NCBI GenBank assembly: GCA_030433005.1
Contig: JAUILQ010000003.1
Span: 81,626-145,625 of the forward strand
Direction of reading: 5' to 3'
DNA: 64,000 bases
From: Alphaproteobacteria bacterium
Lineage (GTDB): Bacteria; Pseudomonadota; Alphaproteobacteria; Kiloniellales; DSM-21159
The first letter of the stretch is position 1. Each line of letters starts with the position of its first letter. A model generated the notes under the pieces. That model worked only from the letters and a program-made list of their open reading frames with translations, had not been told where the DNA came from and did no database searches. Of this stretch, positions 16,426-26,305 are shown one piece after another. Position numbers and translations under genes: made by a program.

Positions 16426-17070
16426 ATGAGCGCGCCGGCGACGAAGGGGACGAGGCCGACCCGGCTGATCGTCGGCATGACCGGCGCCAGCGGCGCGGTC
16501 TACGGCGTGCGCCTGCTGCAGGCCCTGCGCGAGCTGCCGGTCGAGACCCATCTGGTGATGAGCCGCTCGGCCGAGCTGACCCTGGCCTACGAGACCGACC
16601 TCAAGCTGCCGGCCGTGCAGGCGCTGGCCGACGTCGTGCATCCCGCGGAGGACATCGGCGCCTCGATCTCCAGCGGCTCGTTCCGCACCCTCGGCATGAT
16701 CGTTGCGCCCTGTTCGGTGCGCAGCCTCTCGGAGATCGCCAGCGGCGTCACCGCGAGCCTGCTGACCCGGGCCGCCGACGTCGTCTTGAAGGAGCGCCGT
16801 CGCCTGGTGCTGATGGTGCGCGAGACGCCGCTGCACAGCGGCCACCTGCGCTCGATGCTGACGCTCTCCGAGATGGGCGCGGTGATCGCCCCGCCGGTGC
16901 CGGCCTTCTACGCCGATCCGCAGAGCGTCGAGGACCTGGTCGACCAGTCGGTCGGCCGCGTGCTCGACCTCTTCGAGCTCGACAGCCCGCTGGTCCGCCG
17001 CTGGGGCGAGGCCGACGAGAGCGGCCGCGTCGAGCGCGCGCGGCGCCGGCGCCGCACGCGCGGCGGCTGA
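16426..17070 (+). CDS. ubiX: Flavin prenyltransferase UbiX
   Basis: This 214-residue enzyme makes the prenylated FMN cofactor of UbiD decarboxylases, for ubiquinone synthesis. The flavin-binding Gly-Met-Thr-Gly-Ala-Ser-Gly-Ala lies near the N-terminus. Ser-Ser-Gly-Ser-Phe and Val-Ala-Pro-Cys-Ser, RRRLVLMVRETPLH and PPVPAFY are family hallmarks. The C-terminus is Arg-rich and slightly longer than usual. It converges with the SLC13 transporter gene. No ubiD is in the window. Confidence 0.95.
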   Translation: MSAPATKGTRPTRLIVGMTGASGAVYGVRLLQALRELPVETHLVMSRSAELTLAYETDLKLPAVQALADVVHPAEDIGASISSGSFRTLGMIVAPCSVRSLSEIASGVTASLLTRAADVVLKERRRLVLMVRETPLHSGHLRSMLTLSEMGAVIAPPVPAFYADPQSVEDLVDQSVGRVLDLFELDSPLVRRWGEADESGRVERARRRRRTRGG

Positions 17071-17089
17071 GCCGCTCTCTCGGGCCCGC

Positions 17090-18868
17090 TCACAGCGGCC
17101 AGAACAGCAGGATCGCCGGCAGGCCGATCGCGACGATCAGCAGGTCGAGCGGCAGTCCCATTCGCCAGTAGTCGTAGAAGCGATAGCCGCCGGGCCCCAT
17201 GACCAGCAGGTTGGACTGGTGGCCGATCGGCGTCAGGTAGGTCGAGGAGGCGCCGATCGCCACGGCCATCAGGAACGGGTCGACGCTGGCGCCGAGGCCC
17301 TGGGCGACCTCGATGCCGATCGGCGCCATCAGCACCGCCGTGGCGGCGTTGTTCATGATGTCCGAGAGCAGCATCGTGACGATCATCAGCAGGCCGAGCA
17401 CGACCCAGGCCGGGGCGTAGGCGCCGAGCTGCAGTAGCGGGTGGGCCACGGTCGCCGAGCCGCCGGTCGTCTCCAGCGCCAGGCCGACCGGGATCAGCGC
17501 GCCGAGCAGCACGATGACCGGCCACTCCACGGTCTCGTAGAGCTCGCGCAGGTGGAGGTCGCCGACCGCCAGCGCGCCGATCGCGGCGCCGATGAAGGCG
17601 ATCTGCGGCGGCAGCAGCCCCGCGACCACCGTGCCGATGGCCGCGAGGAAGATCAGCAGCGTCCAGGGCGAGCCGTCGCGCCGGCGCAGCTGCAGGTCGC
17701 GGCCGGCCAGCGGCAGGCAGCCGAGCGCCGCCAGCACGTCCGGCATGGCCTCGCGCTCGCCCTGCAGCAGCAGCACGTCGCCGGCGGCGAAGCGCACCTG
17801 GCCGAGCCGCTCGTGCTGCTCCTCGCCCTGGCGGGCGAAGGCCAGCAGGTTGAGGCCGAAGCGCGTGTGCAGGCGCATCGAGCGGGCGGTGCGACCCTCC
17901 ATGCGCGAGCCCGGCACGATCACCGCCTCGACCAGGCCGACCCGCTCGGAGCGCAGGTCGCCGGCCGAGATGTCGGCGGCGCCGACCAGCTCCAGCTCGG
18001 CCTTGTCGAGCACCAGCTGAAGGGCGTCGGCGTCGGCCTCGAGCACGAGGATGTCGCCGGCCTGCAGCCGCACGAAGCCGGAGGGTGCCAGGATCCGGTC
18101 GTCGTTGCGCACCAGCGCCACCACCGACAGGTCGGCCTTGGCCAGGGTCTCGATCTCGGTCAGGCGCCGGCCGACGTAGTCGGACTTGGCCGGCAGGCGG
18201 ACCTCGGTCACGTAGTCCTCGATGTCGACCAGCGGCTTCTCCGAGGTCTGGCCGGCGATCCGCTTGGGCAGCAGGCGCCAGCCGACCAGCGCGACGAAGG
18301 CGACGCCGACCAGCGCCACGGTCAGGCCGACGGGCGCGAAGTCGAACATGCCGAAGGGCTCGCCGCGCTCGCCGGCGCGGAACGAGGCGATGACGATGTT
18401 CGGCGGCGTGCCGATCAGCGTCGTCAGGCCGCCGAGCAGCGAGGCGAAGGAGATCGGCATCAGCACCTCGCTGGCCGGCCGCTTGGCGCCGTTGGCGACC
18501 GCCAGGGCCACCGGCAGCATCAGCGCCAGGGCGCCGACGTTGTTCATGAAGGCCGAGAACACCGCGGTGGTCGCGGCCAGCCCCAGGACCTGGACCGAAG
18601 GCCGACCGCCCAGGTTGCCGAGCAGGCGCGCCGCGACGTCGATGAGCGCCGAGTTCCGCAGGGCGCGGGACAGGATCAGGATCGCCGCCACGGTGATCAC
18701 CGCCGGGTGGCCGAAGCCGTCGAAGGCACCCTCCGCCGGCACCACGCCCAGCACCACCGCCGCCAGCAGGGCGAGCATGGCGACCAGGTCGTAGCGCAGC
18801 CGGCCCCAGGCGAAGAGCAGGAGGGCGACGCCCAGAATGGCGAAGAGCAGGACTTGCTCCGTGGTCAT
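17090..18868 (-). CDS. SLC13-family transporter with two RCK_C domains
   Basis: This 592-residue inner-membrane transporter has two blocks of helices (about 1-195 and 390-592) flanking a cytoplasmic pair of TrkA-C/RCK_C domains (about 205-375). The half-repeat signatures are present: FMNNVGALALMLPVA with LIGTPPNIVIA, and DIMNNAATAVLMAPIGI. This is the CitT/DASS-like organisation for sodium-coupled uptake of dicarboxylates or sulfate; the exact substrate is unknown. Regulatory RCK_C domains suggest gating by a small ligand. Confidence 0.9.
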   Translation of the reverse strand: MTTEQVLLFAILGVALLLFAWGRLRYDLVAMLALLAAVVLGVVPAEGAFDGFGHPAVITVAAILILSRALRNSALIDVAARLLGNLGGRPSVQVLGLAATTAVFSAFMNNVGALALMLPVALAVANGAKRPASEVLMPISFASLLGGLTTLIGTPPNIVIASFRAGERGEPFGMFDFAPVGLTVALVGVAFVALVGWRLLPKRIAGQTSEKPLVDIEDYVTEVRLPAKSDYVGRRLTEIETLAKADLSVVALVRNDDRILAPSGFVRLQAGDILVLEADADALQLVLDKAELELVGAADISAGDLRSERVGLVEAVIVPGSRMEGRTARSMRLHTRFGLNLLAFARQGEEQHERLGQVRFAAGDVLLLQGEREAMPDVLAALGCLPLAGRDLQLRRRDGSPWTLLIFLAAIGTVVAGLLPPQIAFIGAAIGALAVGDLHLRELYETVEWPVIVLLGALIPVGLALETTGGSATVAHPLLQLGAYAPAWVVLGLLMIVTMLLSDIMNNAATAVLMAPIGIEVAQGLGASVDPFLMAVAIGASSTYLTPIGHQSNLLVMGPGGYRFYDYWRMGLPLDLLIVAIGLPAILLFWPL

Positions 18869-19109
18869 CGCGGTGAGGCGGTCCCTTGCGGTTGCGGGCT
18901 TGTCGGGAAGCGGGCCGGCGCGCTGCGGATCGGCCGGCCGAGCGGGCCGCCGGCGACGGCGCCCGGCGCGACCCGCAACGCCGGCGCTGCCGCCCGCTCG
19001 CTCTCACCAGACGGCAACGCCTCGCGGGCAGTCTACCCGTCTTGCGTCCTCCGCCGCCAGCGCCGCCGGGCCGGGTTTCGGGCCCGGCTCCGGGGGGCGC
19101 CGAATGAGC

Positions 19110-19149
19110 CCCCGTTCACCGGTGCGCGTTGACGCACTGCAGCACGGGG
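19110..19149 (+). ncRNA. Leader hairpin upstream of serC (serC motif candidate)
   Basis: Outer stem CCCCGT/ACGGGG (19110-19115 with 19144-19149) and inner stem GTGCG/CGCAC (19122-19126 with 19133-19137) enclose a CGTTGA loop, with a 6x6 internal loop between stems. It lies 62 bases before serC in a serC-serA operon. A serC RNA motif is known from exactly this position in Alphaproteobacteria, but I cannot align this copy to it. The rest of the 343-base gap 18869-19211 shows no gene. Confidence 0.5.
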
Positions 19150-19211
19150 CCTACTATCCGCGCCGCTTTATCCCCCGAACGACTATTTAACGCGAAGGAA
19201 CGACTCACGTC

Positions 19212-20387
19212 ATGACGTCCGCCGCGAAGCCCGAGCGCCGTCCCGCCAACCCCAACTTCTCCTCCGGCCCCTGCGCCAAGCGGCCGGGCTGGAGCCCGGA
19301 CGTGCTCGCCGGGGCGCCCCTGGGGCGCTCGCACCGCGCCAAGGTCGGCAAGGCGCGGCTCGCCGAGGTGATCGAGCGCTCGGCCCGGATCCTCGGCCTG
19401 CCCGAGGGCTGGCGGCTCGGCATCGTGCCGGCCTCCGACACCGGCGCGGTCGAGATGGCGATGTGGTCGCTGCTCGGCCCGCGCGGCGTCGAGATGCTGG
19501 CCTGGGAGTCCTTCGGCTCCGGCTGGGCGACCGACGTCATGAAGCAGCTCAAGCTGAAGGACGCGCGCCTGCTGGAGGCGGACTACGGGGCGCTGCCGGA
19601 CCTGGACCGGATCGACTGGGACTGCGACGTCGTCTTCACCTGGAACGGCACGACCTCGGGCGTCTGCGTGCCCGACGCCGAGTGGATCAGCGCCGATCGG
19701 GGCGGCCTGGCGATCTGCGACGCGACCTCGGCGGCCTTCGCCATGCCGCTAGACTTCGACAAGCTCGATGTCGTGACCTGGTCCTGGCAGAAGGTGCTCG
19801 GCGGCGAGGCGGCGCACGGCATGCTGGCCCTCGGCCCCCGGGCGGTCGAGCGGCTGGAGAGCCACACGCCCGACTGGCCGCTGCCGAAGATCTTCCGCAT
19901 GACCAAGGGCGGCAAGCTCAACGAGGGCATCTTCAAGGGCGAGACCATCAACACGCCCTCGATGCTCTGCGTCGAGGACGCCCTCGACGGACTGCGCTGG
20001 GCCGAGCAGGTCGGCGGGCTGGAAGGGCTGGTCGCCCGTTCGCGCGCCAACCTGGCGGCGATCGAGCGCTGGGTCGAGGGTTCCGACTGGGCCGGCTTCC
20101 TGGCCGAGGACCCGGCGATCCGCTCCTCGACCTCGATCTGCCTCAAGGTCACCGATCCCTGGTTCGCCGAGCAGCCCGAAGACGCCCAGGCCGCCCTGGT
20201 CAAGGCCCTGGTCGCGCGGCTCGACGCCGAGGGCGTCGCCTACGACATCGGCTCCTACCGCGACGCCCCCGCAGGCCTCCGGATCTGGGGCGGCGCCACC
20301 GTCGAGACCGCCGACATCGAGGCGCTGCTGCCCTGGCTCGACTGGGCCTACGGCGCCCTCAAGGCCGAGTCGCGCGCCGCCGCCTGA
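19212..20387 (+). CDS. serC: Phosphoserine transaminase
   Basis: This 391-residue PLP enzyme converts 3-phosphohydroxypyruvate to phosphoserine with glutamate. It has [15 protein letters not shown] near the N-terminus, the cofactor region [20 protein letters not shown], and the PLP lysine in [10 protein letters not shown]. This is the alphaproteobacterial form, longer than E. coli SerC. serA follows 112 bases downstream on the same strand, so the first two steps of serine synthesis form one operon, probably under the leader hairpin. Confidence 0.96.
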   Translation: MTSAAKPERRPANPNFSSGPCAKRPGWSPDVLAGAPLGRSHRAKVGKARLAEVIERSARILGLPEGWRLGIVPASDTGAVEMAMWSLLGPRGVEMLAWESFGSGWATDVMKQLKLKDARLLEADYGALPDLDRIDWDCDVVFTWNGTTSGVCVPDAEWISADRGGLAICDATSAAFAMPLDFDKLDVVTWSWQKVLGGEAAHGMLALGPRAVERLESHTPDWPLPKIFRMTKGGKLNEGIFKGETINTPSMLCVEDALDGLRWAEQVGGLEGLVARSRANLAAIERWVEGSDWAGFLAEDPAIRSSTSICLKVTDPWFAEQPEDAQAALVKALVARLDAEGVAYDIGSYRDAPAGLRIWGGATVETADIEALLPWLDWAYGALKAESRAAA

Positions 20388-20499
20388 GCGGCCCGGGCCA
20401 GCCGGCCGCTGCGAAACGACGCCGGCGCGCGCCCGCGCGCCGGCGACACCGTTCTATCCGTCCCACCCGCTCCCCGCTCTTCGGGGAAGAAAGAGACAG

Positions 20500-22083
20500 A
20501 TGCCCAAAGTCCTGATCGCCGACAATCTCAGCCCGCTCGCCCTCGAGGTCTTCGAGCAGCGCGGCATCGAAGCCGTCGTCCAGACCGGCATGAAGCCGGA
20601 GGAGCTGGTCGCCGCCGCCGCCGACTACGACGGCATCGCCGTGCGCTCGGCCTCCAAGGTGACCGCGGAAGTCCTCGAAGCCGGCACCAAGGGGGCGCTG
20701 AAGATCGTCGGGCGCGCCGGCATCGGCGTCGACAACATCGACGTGCCGGCCGCGACCAGGCTGGGCGTCGTGGTGATGAACACGCCGGGCGGCAACTCGG
20801 TGACGACCGCCGAGCACGCCATCTCGCTGATGCTGGCGCTGGCCCGCCAGATCCCCGAGGCCGACCGCTCGACTCAGGCCGGCAAGTGGGAGAAGTCGAA
20901 GTTCATGGGCGTCGAGCTGACCGGCAAGACGCTGGGCGTGATCGGCGCCGGCAACATCGGCGCCATCGTCGCCGACCGGGCGCTCGGCCTGCGCATGAAG
21001 GTCGTCGCCTACGATCCCTTCCTGTCGCAGGACCGCGCCGACGACCTGGGCGTCGAGAAGGTCGAGCTCGACGAGCTGCTCAAGCGCGCCGACGTCGTCA
21101 CGCTGCACGTGCCGCTGACCGACCAGACCCGCGGCATCATCGACAAGGCGGCGCTGGCCAAGTGCAAGAAGGGCGTGCGCATCATCAACTGCGCGCGCGG
21201 CGGCCTGGTCGTCGAGGCCGACCTCAAGGAGGCCCTGGAGTCCGGCCAGGTCGCCGGCGCCGCGCTCGACGTCTTCGAGCAGGAGCCGGCCAGGGAGAAC
21301 GCGCTGTTCGGCACGCCCAACCTGGTCTGCACGCCGCACCTCGGCGCCTCGACCGCCGAGGCGCAGGAGAAGGTCGCCGTGCAGGTCGCCGAGCAGATGG
21401 CCGACTACCTCGTCTCCGGCGCCGTCTCCAACGCCGTCAACATGCCCTCGCTGACCGCCGAGGACGCCAAGCGCCTCGGCCCCTACATGGCGCTGGCCGA
21501 GCAGCTCGGCTCCTTCGCCGGCCAGCTGACCCACAGCGGCCTCAAGGGCGTGCGCATCGAGTACGAGGGCCAGGTCGCGGCGCTCAACACCCGGCCCCTG
21601 ACCCAGATCGCCCTGGTCGGCCTGCTGCGGCCGATGCTCGACGCGGTCAACATGGTCAACGCCCAGGAGATGGCGCGCCAGCGCGACATCGACGTGGCTC
21701 AGACCAAGCACGAGCGCGACTGCGACTACCAGACGCTGATCCGGGTCACGGTGATCACCGAGCGCCAGGAGCGCAGCGTCGCCGGCACGCTGTTCGGCGG
21801 CACCAAGCCGCGCGTCGTGTCGATCAAGGACATCGAGCTGGAGGCGCAGCTCGGCGAGCACATGCTCTACATCACCAACAACGACCAGCCGGGCGTGATC
21901 GCCGATCTCTCGCGCACCCTGGCCGAGGCCGGCATCAACGTCGGCACCTTCAACCTGGGCCGGGCCGAGCGCGGCGGCGAGGCGATCGCCCTGATCGAGC
22001 TCGACGACGCGCTGCCGCCGTCGGTGCTCGAGCGCGTCCGCGCGCTGCCGCAGATCAAGCAGGCCGAGCCGCTGCGCTTCTGA
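20500..22083 (+). CDS. serA: D-3-phosphoglycerate dehydrogenase
   Basis: This 527-residue long-form enzyme oxidises 3-phosphoglycerate to 3-phosphohydroxypyruvate. Catalytic and NAD-binding domains cover about 1-310, with IGAGNIGAIVADRALGL as the dinucleotide motif, NCARGGLV, and the catalytic His in CTPHLGAST. An allosteric substrate-binding (ASB) domain (about 315-450) and a C-terminal ACT domain (about 455-527, ITNNDQPGVIADLS) follow, so serine feedback is likely. The ATG follows the AAAGAGAC region. A strong terminator follows the stop. Confidence 0.97.
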   Translation: MPKVLIADNLSPLALEVFEQRGIEAVVQTGMKPEELVAAAADYDGIAVRSASKVTAEVLEAGTKGALKIVGRAGIGVDNIDVPAATRLGVVVMNTPGGNSVTTAEHAISLMLALARQIPEADRSTQAGKWEKSKFMGVELTGKTLGVIGAGNIGAIVADRALGLRMKVVAYDPFLSQDRADDLGVEKVELDELLKRADVVTLHVPLTDQTRGIIDKAALAKCKKGVRIINCARGGLVVEADLKEALESGQVAGAALDVFEQEPARENALFGTPNLVCTPHLGASTAEAQEKVAVQVAEQMADYLVSGAVSNAVNMPSLTAEDAKRLGPYMALAEQLGSFAGQLTHSGLKGVRIEYEGQVAALNTRPLTQIALVGLLRPMLDAVNMVNAQEMARQRDIDVAQTKHERDCDYQTLIRVTVITERQERSVAGTLFGGTKPRVVSIKDIELEAQLGEHMLYITNNDQPGVIADLSRTLAEAGINVGTFNLGRAERGGEAIALIELDDALPPSVLERVRALPQIKQAEPLRF

Positions 22084-22111
22084 CCGGCGGCTCCCGAGTT
22101 CGCGCGGCGAA

Positions 22112-22135
22112 GGCCCCCGACCCCGGTCGGGGGCC
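22112..22135 (+). terminator. Rho-independent terminator after serA
   Basis: GGCCCCCGAC and GTCGGGGGCC pair perfectly (10 bp) around a CCCG loop, 28 bases after the serA stop. It is followed by TTCGTCGTT rather than a pure T-run, common in GC-rich genomes. Confidence 0.8.
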
Positions 22136-22256
22136 TTCGTCGTTCGGCGGCGCGGACCTGCCGTCCCGCGACGCTTAGGCGTCGCGCCCGGTCGTTGACC
22201 CGGGCGGCGAACCTGCTATCCGGGGCGGCGGCTTTGCTGAACAGGAGTGACTTGCG

Positions 22257-23879
22257 GTGACCACTGCCTTCGAGCTCGTGCCCGACGCCCTCGATCTGGC
22301 CGCCCTGCGCGGCTTCTGGGGGGCGCCCGGCCCCGCCTCCCTCTCGGCGGCCGGGCGGCACCGCATCGAGGCCGCGCAGGCCGTGCTCGAGCGGGCGGTC
22401 GCGGCCTCCGAGGCGGACGGCGCGGCGCCGATCTACGGCATCACCACCGGCTTCGGCGAGAACGCCAAGTACGCGATTCCCCCGGCCGCGCGGCGCGAGC
22501 TGCAGCGCAAGCTGGTGCTGTCGCACGCCAGCGGCACCGGCCCGGAGCTGCCGGACGCGGTCGTGCGCCTTGCCCTGCTGCTCAAGGCGCACGGCCTGTC
22601 GCGCGGCTTTTCCGGGGTCCGCCCGGCGGTCGTCGAGACGCTGCTGGCGCTGGCCGGCCGGGACGCCCTGCCGGTGGTCCCGGCCTGGGGCTCGATGGGC
22701 GCCTCGGGCGACCTCGCGCCGCTCGCCCACCTCGCCCTGGTCGCGCTCGGCGAGCCGGGCGGCCGCTTCCGCCACGGCGGCGCGGTCCACGACGCCGCGC
22801 GCCTGGAGGCGGTCACCGGCATCCGGCCGCTCGCCGACCTGGCGCCGAAGGAGGGCCTGGCCCTGATCAACGGCACCGAGGTCGCGACCGCCCTCGGCCT
22901 CGTCGCGCTGTTCGAGGCCGAGCGGGCGCTCTCGGCGGCTCTGGTCGCCGGCGCGCTGACCCTCGACGCCGCCTTCGGCAACACCGACGCCTTCGCGCCG
23001 CTGGTCAACGAGCGGGCGCGGCGCCAGCACGGCCAGGCGGAGGTCGCGCGCCTGCTGACGGCCCTGCTCGCCGGCAGCGAACGGACCCCGGTCGCGCTGC
23101 GCGTCCAGGACCCCTATTCGCTGCGCTGCCAGCCGCAGGTCGTCGGCGCCGCGCTCGACACGCTGCGCTTCGCCGCGACGCTGCTGGAGCGCGAGGCGGC
23201 GAGCACGACCGACAACCCGGTGCTCGACCCCGATGCCGACCCTGCCGACGCTGCGGCGCGGCCGCTGATCAGCGGCGGCAACTTCCACGCCGAGCCGGTC
23301 GCCTTCGCCGCCGACGCCATGGCCCTGGCGCTCAGCGAGATCGCCTCGATGGCCGAGCGCCGCGTCGCCTTCCTGATGGATTCCAGCAAGTCGGGCTTCC
23401 CGCCGTTCCTGGCCGCCGGCACCGCGGGGCTCGATTCCGGCCTGATGAACGGTCAGGTCACGGCCGCCGCGCTTGTCTGCCAGCTGCGCGTGCGCGCCGC
23501 GCCCGCCAGCGTCCAGTCGCTGCCGACCTCGGCGGACCAGGAAGACCACGTCTCGATGGGCACCTTCGGCGCCTGGCGGCTGCTCGAGATGGCCGACTGC
23601 CTGCGCCGGGTCGTCGCGGTCGAGCTGCTCTCGGCCCTGCAGGCCAGCCACTTCGCGCCGCGCGGCCTGCCCGAGGGCACCGACTGGCGCGCGCGCAAGC
23701 TGTCCGGACCGCTCGCCGAGGCGCGGCAGGCGATGCTCGAGCGACTTCCGCCGGCGGCCTCGGACCACGCCTTCATCGCCGAGGACCGGGTCTTCGCCGG
23801 CGACCTTGAGACGCTGGCGGGCATGATCGGCGAGGGCGCCTTCGTGCGCTGGGCGCCGGTGGCGCTGAGCGCGGACTGA
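22257..23879 (+). CDS. Histidine ammonia-lyase-type aromatic amino acid lyase
   Basis: This 540-residue lyase has the self-processing MIO tripeptide Ala149-Ser150-Gly151 in GSMGASGDLAPLAHL and the catalytic Tyr60 in YGITTGFG. The selectivity pair after LQRKLVL is Ser89-His90, the histidine-lyase type (tyrosine lyases have His-Leu, phenylalanine lyases Phe-Leu). Gln-Glu-Asp-His-Val-Ser is also lyase-typical. The predicted reaction is L-histidine to urocanate and ammonia. The start is GTG at 22257, with AGGAG 9 bases upstream. No hutU, hutI or hutG lies nearby, so hutH is not assigned as a symbol. Confidence 0.88.
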   Translation: MTTAFELVPDALDLAALRGFWGAPGPASLSAAGRHRIEAAQAVLERAVAASEADGAAPIYGITTGFGENAKYAIPPAARRELQRKLVLSHASGTGPELPDAVVRLALLLKAHGLSRGFSGVRPAVVETLLALAGRDALPVVPAWGSMGASGDLAPLAHLALVALGEPGGRFRHGGAVHDAARLEAVTGIRPLADLAPKEGLALINGTEVATALGLVALFEAERALSAALVAGALTLDAAFGNTDAFAPLVNERARRQHGQAEVARLLTALLAGSERTPVALRVQDPYSLRCQPQVVGAALDTLRFAATLLEREAASTTDNPVLDPDADPADAAARPLISGGNFHAEPVAFAADAMALALSEIASMAERRVAFLMDSSKSGFPPFLAAGTAGLDSGLMNGQVTAAALVCQLRVRAAPASVQSLPTSADQEDHVSMGTFGAWRLLEMADCLRRVVAVELLSALQASHFAPRGLPEGTDWRARKLSGPLAEARQAMLERLPPAASDHAFIAEDRVFAGDLETLAGMIGEGAFVRWAPVALSAD

Positions 23880-23891
23880 GCGCCCGCCCGG

Positions 23892-24302
23892 CTAGTGCCG
23901 CCGGCCGCCGCGGCGCGCCTGCAGGATGCGCCGGCGCAGCCTGTCGTGCTCCAGCGGCTTGGGCAGGAAGCCGCCCTCCTCGCAGAGCGTCTGCGCCCGG
24001 CGCGCCATGCCGGCGTGGCCGGAGGTCATCATGACCCGGGTCTGCGGCCGGTTGCGGCGCAGCCACCGGGCGAGGCCGAAGCCGTTCAGCTCGCCCGGCA
24101 TCTCGACGTCGGTGAACAGAACCTCGACATGGACGCCCTCCGCCAGCCGGCGCACCGCCTCGTCGGCGCTCGAGGCCTCCAGGACCTCGAGCCCGCAGCT
24201 GCGCAGGTACTCGGCGACGTCCAGACGCACCAGCGCCTCGTCGTCGACGACCATGACCCGGGTCGCGTGGCCGGCCGGGGGAGCGGGCGGATCGGAGGTC
24301 AT
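23892..24302 (-). CDS. Single-domain response regulator (receiver only)
   Basis: This 136-residue CheY-like receiver has the acidic pair in VMVVDDEALVR, the phosphoacceptor Asp in VLFTDVEMPG, Thr-Ser in MMTSGHAG and Lys in FLPKPLE. There is no output domain. Such receivers act as phosphate sinks, relay parts or CheY-type motor controllers. It converges with the lyase gene and is not next to a kinase. Partner unknown. Confidence 0.9.
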   Translation of the reverse strand: MTSDPPAPPAGHATRVMVVDDEALVRLDVAEYLRSCGLEVLEASSADEAVRRLAEGVHVEVLFTDVEMPGELNGFGLARWLRRNRPQTRVMMTSGHAGMARRAQTLCEEGGFLPKPLEHDRLRRRILQARRGGRRH

Positions 24303-24397
24303 ATAGCCGCAACAAGAGGCCGTCGGCGGCGTTCCATCGGGCTCGAAACTAAGTTGGCGGGCGGCTGGCCCGGCGCCCGGCCCGGACTTGGAGCTGT

Positions 24398-25504
24398 CTA
24401 GCCCTGGCGCTTGGGCAGAAGCCGGGTCACGTGCCCCATCTTGCGGCCCGGGCGCGCCTCGGCCTTGCCGTAGAGATGGACCTTGGAGTTCGGCTCGCCG
24501 ACCGCCTCGCGCCAGCGCTCGACCTCGTCGCCGATCAGGTTCTTCATGACCGCGTCGGCGTGGCGCTCGGTCGAGCCGAGCGGCAGGCCGCAGATCGCGC
24601 GGACGAGCTGCTCGAACTGCGAGGTGACGCAGGCGTCGATCGTCCAGTGGCCGGAGTTGTGCGGCCGCGGCGCCATCTCGTTGACCAGGATGCGGTCGTC
24701 GGAGGTGACGAACATCTCGACGGCGACGACGCCGACCAGCTCCAGCTTCTCGGCGAGCAGGCGGGCCAGGCCCTCGGCCTTGTCGGCCAGCGCCGGGGGC
24801 AGCCGGGCCGGAGCCAGGGTCTCGTCGAGGATATGGTGGCGATGGCGGTTCTCGACCGGCACGTAGGTGTTGATCTGGCCGTCGAGCCCGCGCGCGGCGA
24901 TCACCGAGATCTCCATGCGGAAGTCGACCAGCGCCTCCAGGATGCCGATCGCCTCCGGCGCGTGGCCGGCCATCGTCTCCCAGGCTGCCCTGGGGTCGCT
25001 GTCCGCCTTGACCAGCACCTGGCCCTTGCCGTCGTAGCCCATCTCGGCGCTCTTCAGGATCGCCGGCGCGCCGAGCTCGCGCAGCTCGCGGGCCACGGCC
25101 TCGGGGCCGCCGACCTCGACGTAGCGCGTGGTCGGGGCCCCGACCGAGGCGCAGAAGTCTTTCTCGCGCAGGCGGTTCTGGCAGATCTTCAGGACCGCCG
25201 GCCCGGGGCGCACCAGTGCGCGGTCGGCCAGGAAGGCCGCGGCCGCGTAGGGCACGTTCTCGAACTCGTAGGTCACCACGTCGACGGCCGCGGCGAAGGC
25301 GGCCAGGGCCTGCTCGTCGTCGTAGGGCGCGACGGTGGCGGCGGCGCAGACCTGCATGGCCGGGTCGCCGGCGCCCGGCCCGAAGGCGTGGCAGCGGTAG
25401 CCGAGCCGCGCGGCGTCGAGCGCGATCATGCGGCCGAGCTGACCGCTGCCGAGGATGCCGATCGTGGCGCCCGGTGCGATCGGCGCCTGCCTGGGTCTAG
25501 CCAT
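24398..25504 (-). CDS. purK: 5-(carboxyamino)imidazole ribonucleotide synthase
   Basis: This 368-residue ATP-grasp enzyme of purine synthesis carboxylates AIR to N5-CAIR using bicarbonate. IGILGSGQLGRM is the N-terminal glycine-rich motif. The ATP-grasp lysine lies in AILKSAEMGYDGKGQ and the metal-binding region in EMAPRPHNSGHWTIDA. It follows purE by 8 bases on the same strand, the usual purEK operon. Confidence 0.97.
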   Translation of the reverse strand: MARPRQAPIAPGATIGILGSGQLGRMIALDAARLGYRCHAFGPGAGDPAMQVCAAATVAPYDDEQALAAFAAAVDVVTYEFENVPYAAAAFLADRALVRPGPAVLKICQNRLREKDFCASVGAPTTRYVEVGGPEAVARELRELGAPAILKSAEMGYDGKGQVLVKADSDPRAAWETMAGHAPEAIGILEALVDFRMEISVIAARGLDGQINTYVPVENRHRHHILDETLAPARLPPALADKAEGLARLLAEKLELVGVVAVEMFVTSDDRILVNEMAPRPHNSGHWTIDACVTSQFEQLVRAICGLPLGSTERHADAVMKNLIGDEVERWREAVGEPNSKVHLYGKAEARPGRKMGHVTRLLPKRQG

Positions 25505-25512
25505 CGCCGGGC

Positions 25513-26010
25513 CTAGCCATCGTCTTTCGGGGTCTCGGCGACGGAGTCGCTCTGCGCCTGCCGCCAGTCCGTCAGGCGCCGCTCCAGCGCCGGATCGGAC
25601 AGCGCCAGGATCGAGGCCGCCAGCAGGGCGGCGTTGCGCGCCCCGGATTCGCCGATCGCGAGCGTGCCGACCGGCACGCCGCCCGGCATCTGGACGATCG
25701 ACAGCAGCGAATCGAGGCCGCTGAGCGCGCGCGACTGGACCGGCACGCCGAGCACCGGCAGGCAGGTCATGGAGGCGACCATGCCGGGCAGGTGGGCGGC
25801 GCCGCCGGCGCCGGCGATGATCACCTTGACGCCGCGCCCGCGCGCCGAGCGGGCGTAGTCGACGAGGCGGTCCGGCGTGCGATGGGCGGAGACGATGCGC
25901 GCCTCGTAGCCGACCGACAGGCCGTCGAGCAGGGTCGCCGCCGCCTTCAGGGTCGGCCAGTCCGACTGGCTGCCCATGACGATTCCGACCGGCTGTGCGC
26001 TGTCCTCCAT
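25513..26010 (-). CDS. purE: N5-CAIR mutase
   Basis: This 165-residue mutase converts N5-CAIR to CAIR. It has the class I signature: [15 protein letters not shown], the catalytic His in [24 protein letters not shown] and [17 protein letters not shown]. It is first in the purEK operon. The 295-base divergent gap to the GGDEF gene (26011-26305) must hold its promoter; I found no riboswitch or clear operator there. Confidence 0.97.
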   Translation of the reverse strand: MEDSAQPVGIVMGSQSDWPTLKAAATLLDGLSVGYEARIVSAHRTPDRLVDYARSARGRGVKVIIAGAGGAAHLPGMVASMTCLPVLGVPVQSRALSGLDSLLSIVQMPGGVPVGTLAIGESGARNAALLAASILALSDPALERRLTDWRQAQSDSVAETPKDDG

Positions 26011-26305
26011 CGCTCCTTCATCCGCTCCCGCCCCCGATGATGCCGTCGCGCAACATGCGTGACGCCCCGCAACGGCGTCGCGGCGAGGAAGCGCATTATT
26101 GAAGTCGTGGCAAGCCCTTGCAAGCCCGCGCCACGGGCGGCCGCCGTGGCCCGGCGCGGCGGCCCAGAGCCGCCCATGAACGAAGCCTTTACCTTTTCCG
26201 GCCTAGCCTGTTGCGCTCCGGAAGGGCCTGCGACGCGGCGTCGCGCGCCGTCTTCCGGGCGCTCGATCCGGATGCAGGCGCCGTGGCGGCGCGAGGGCAG
26301 GGTAG

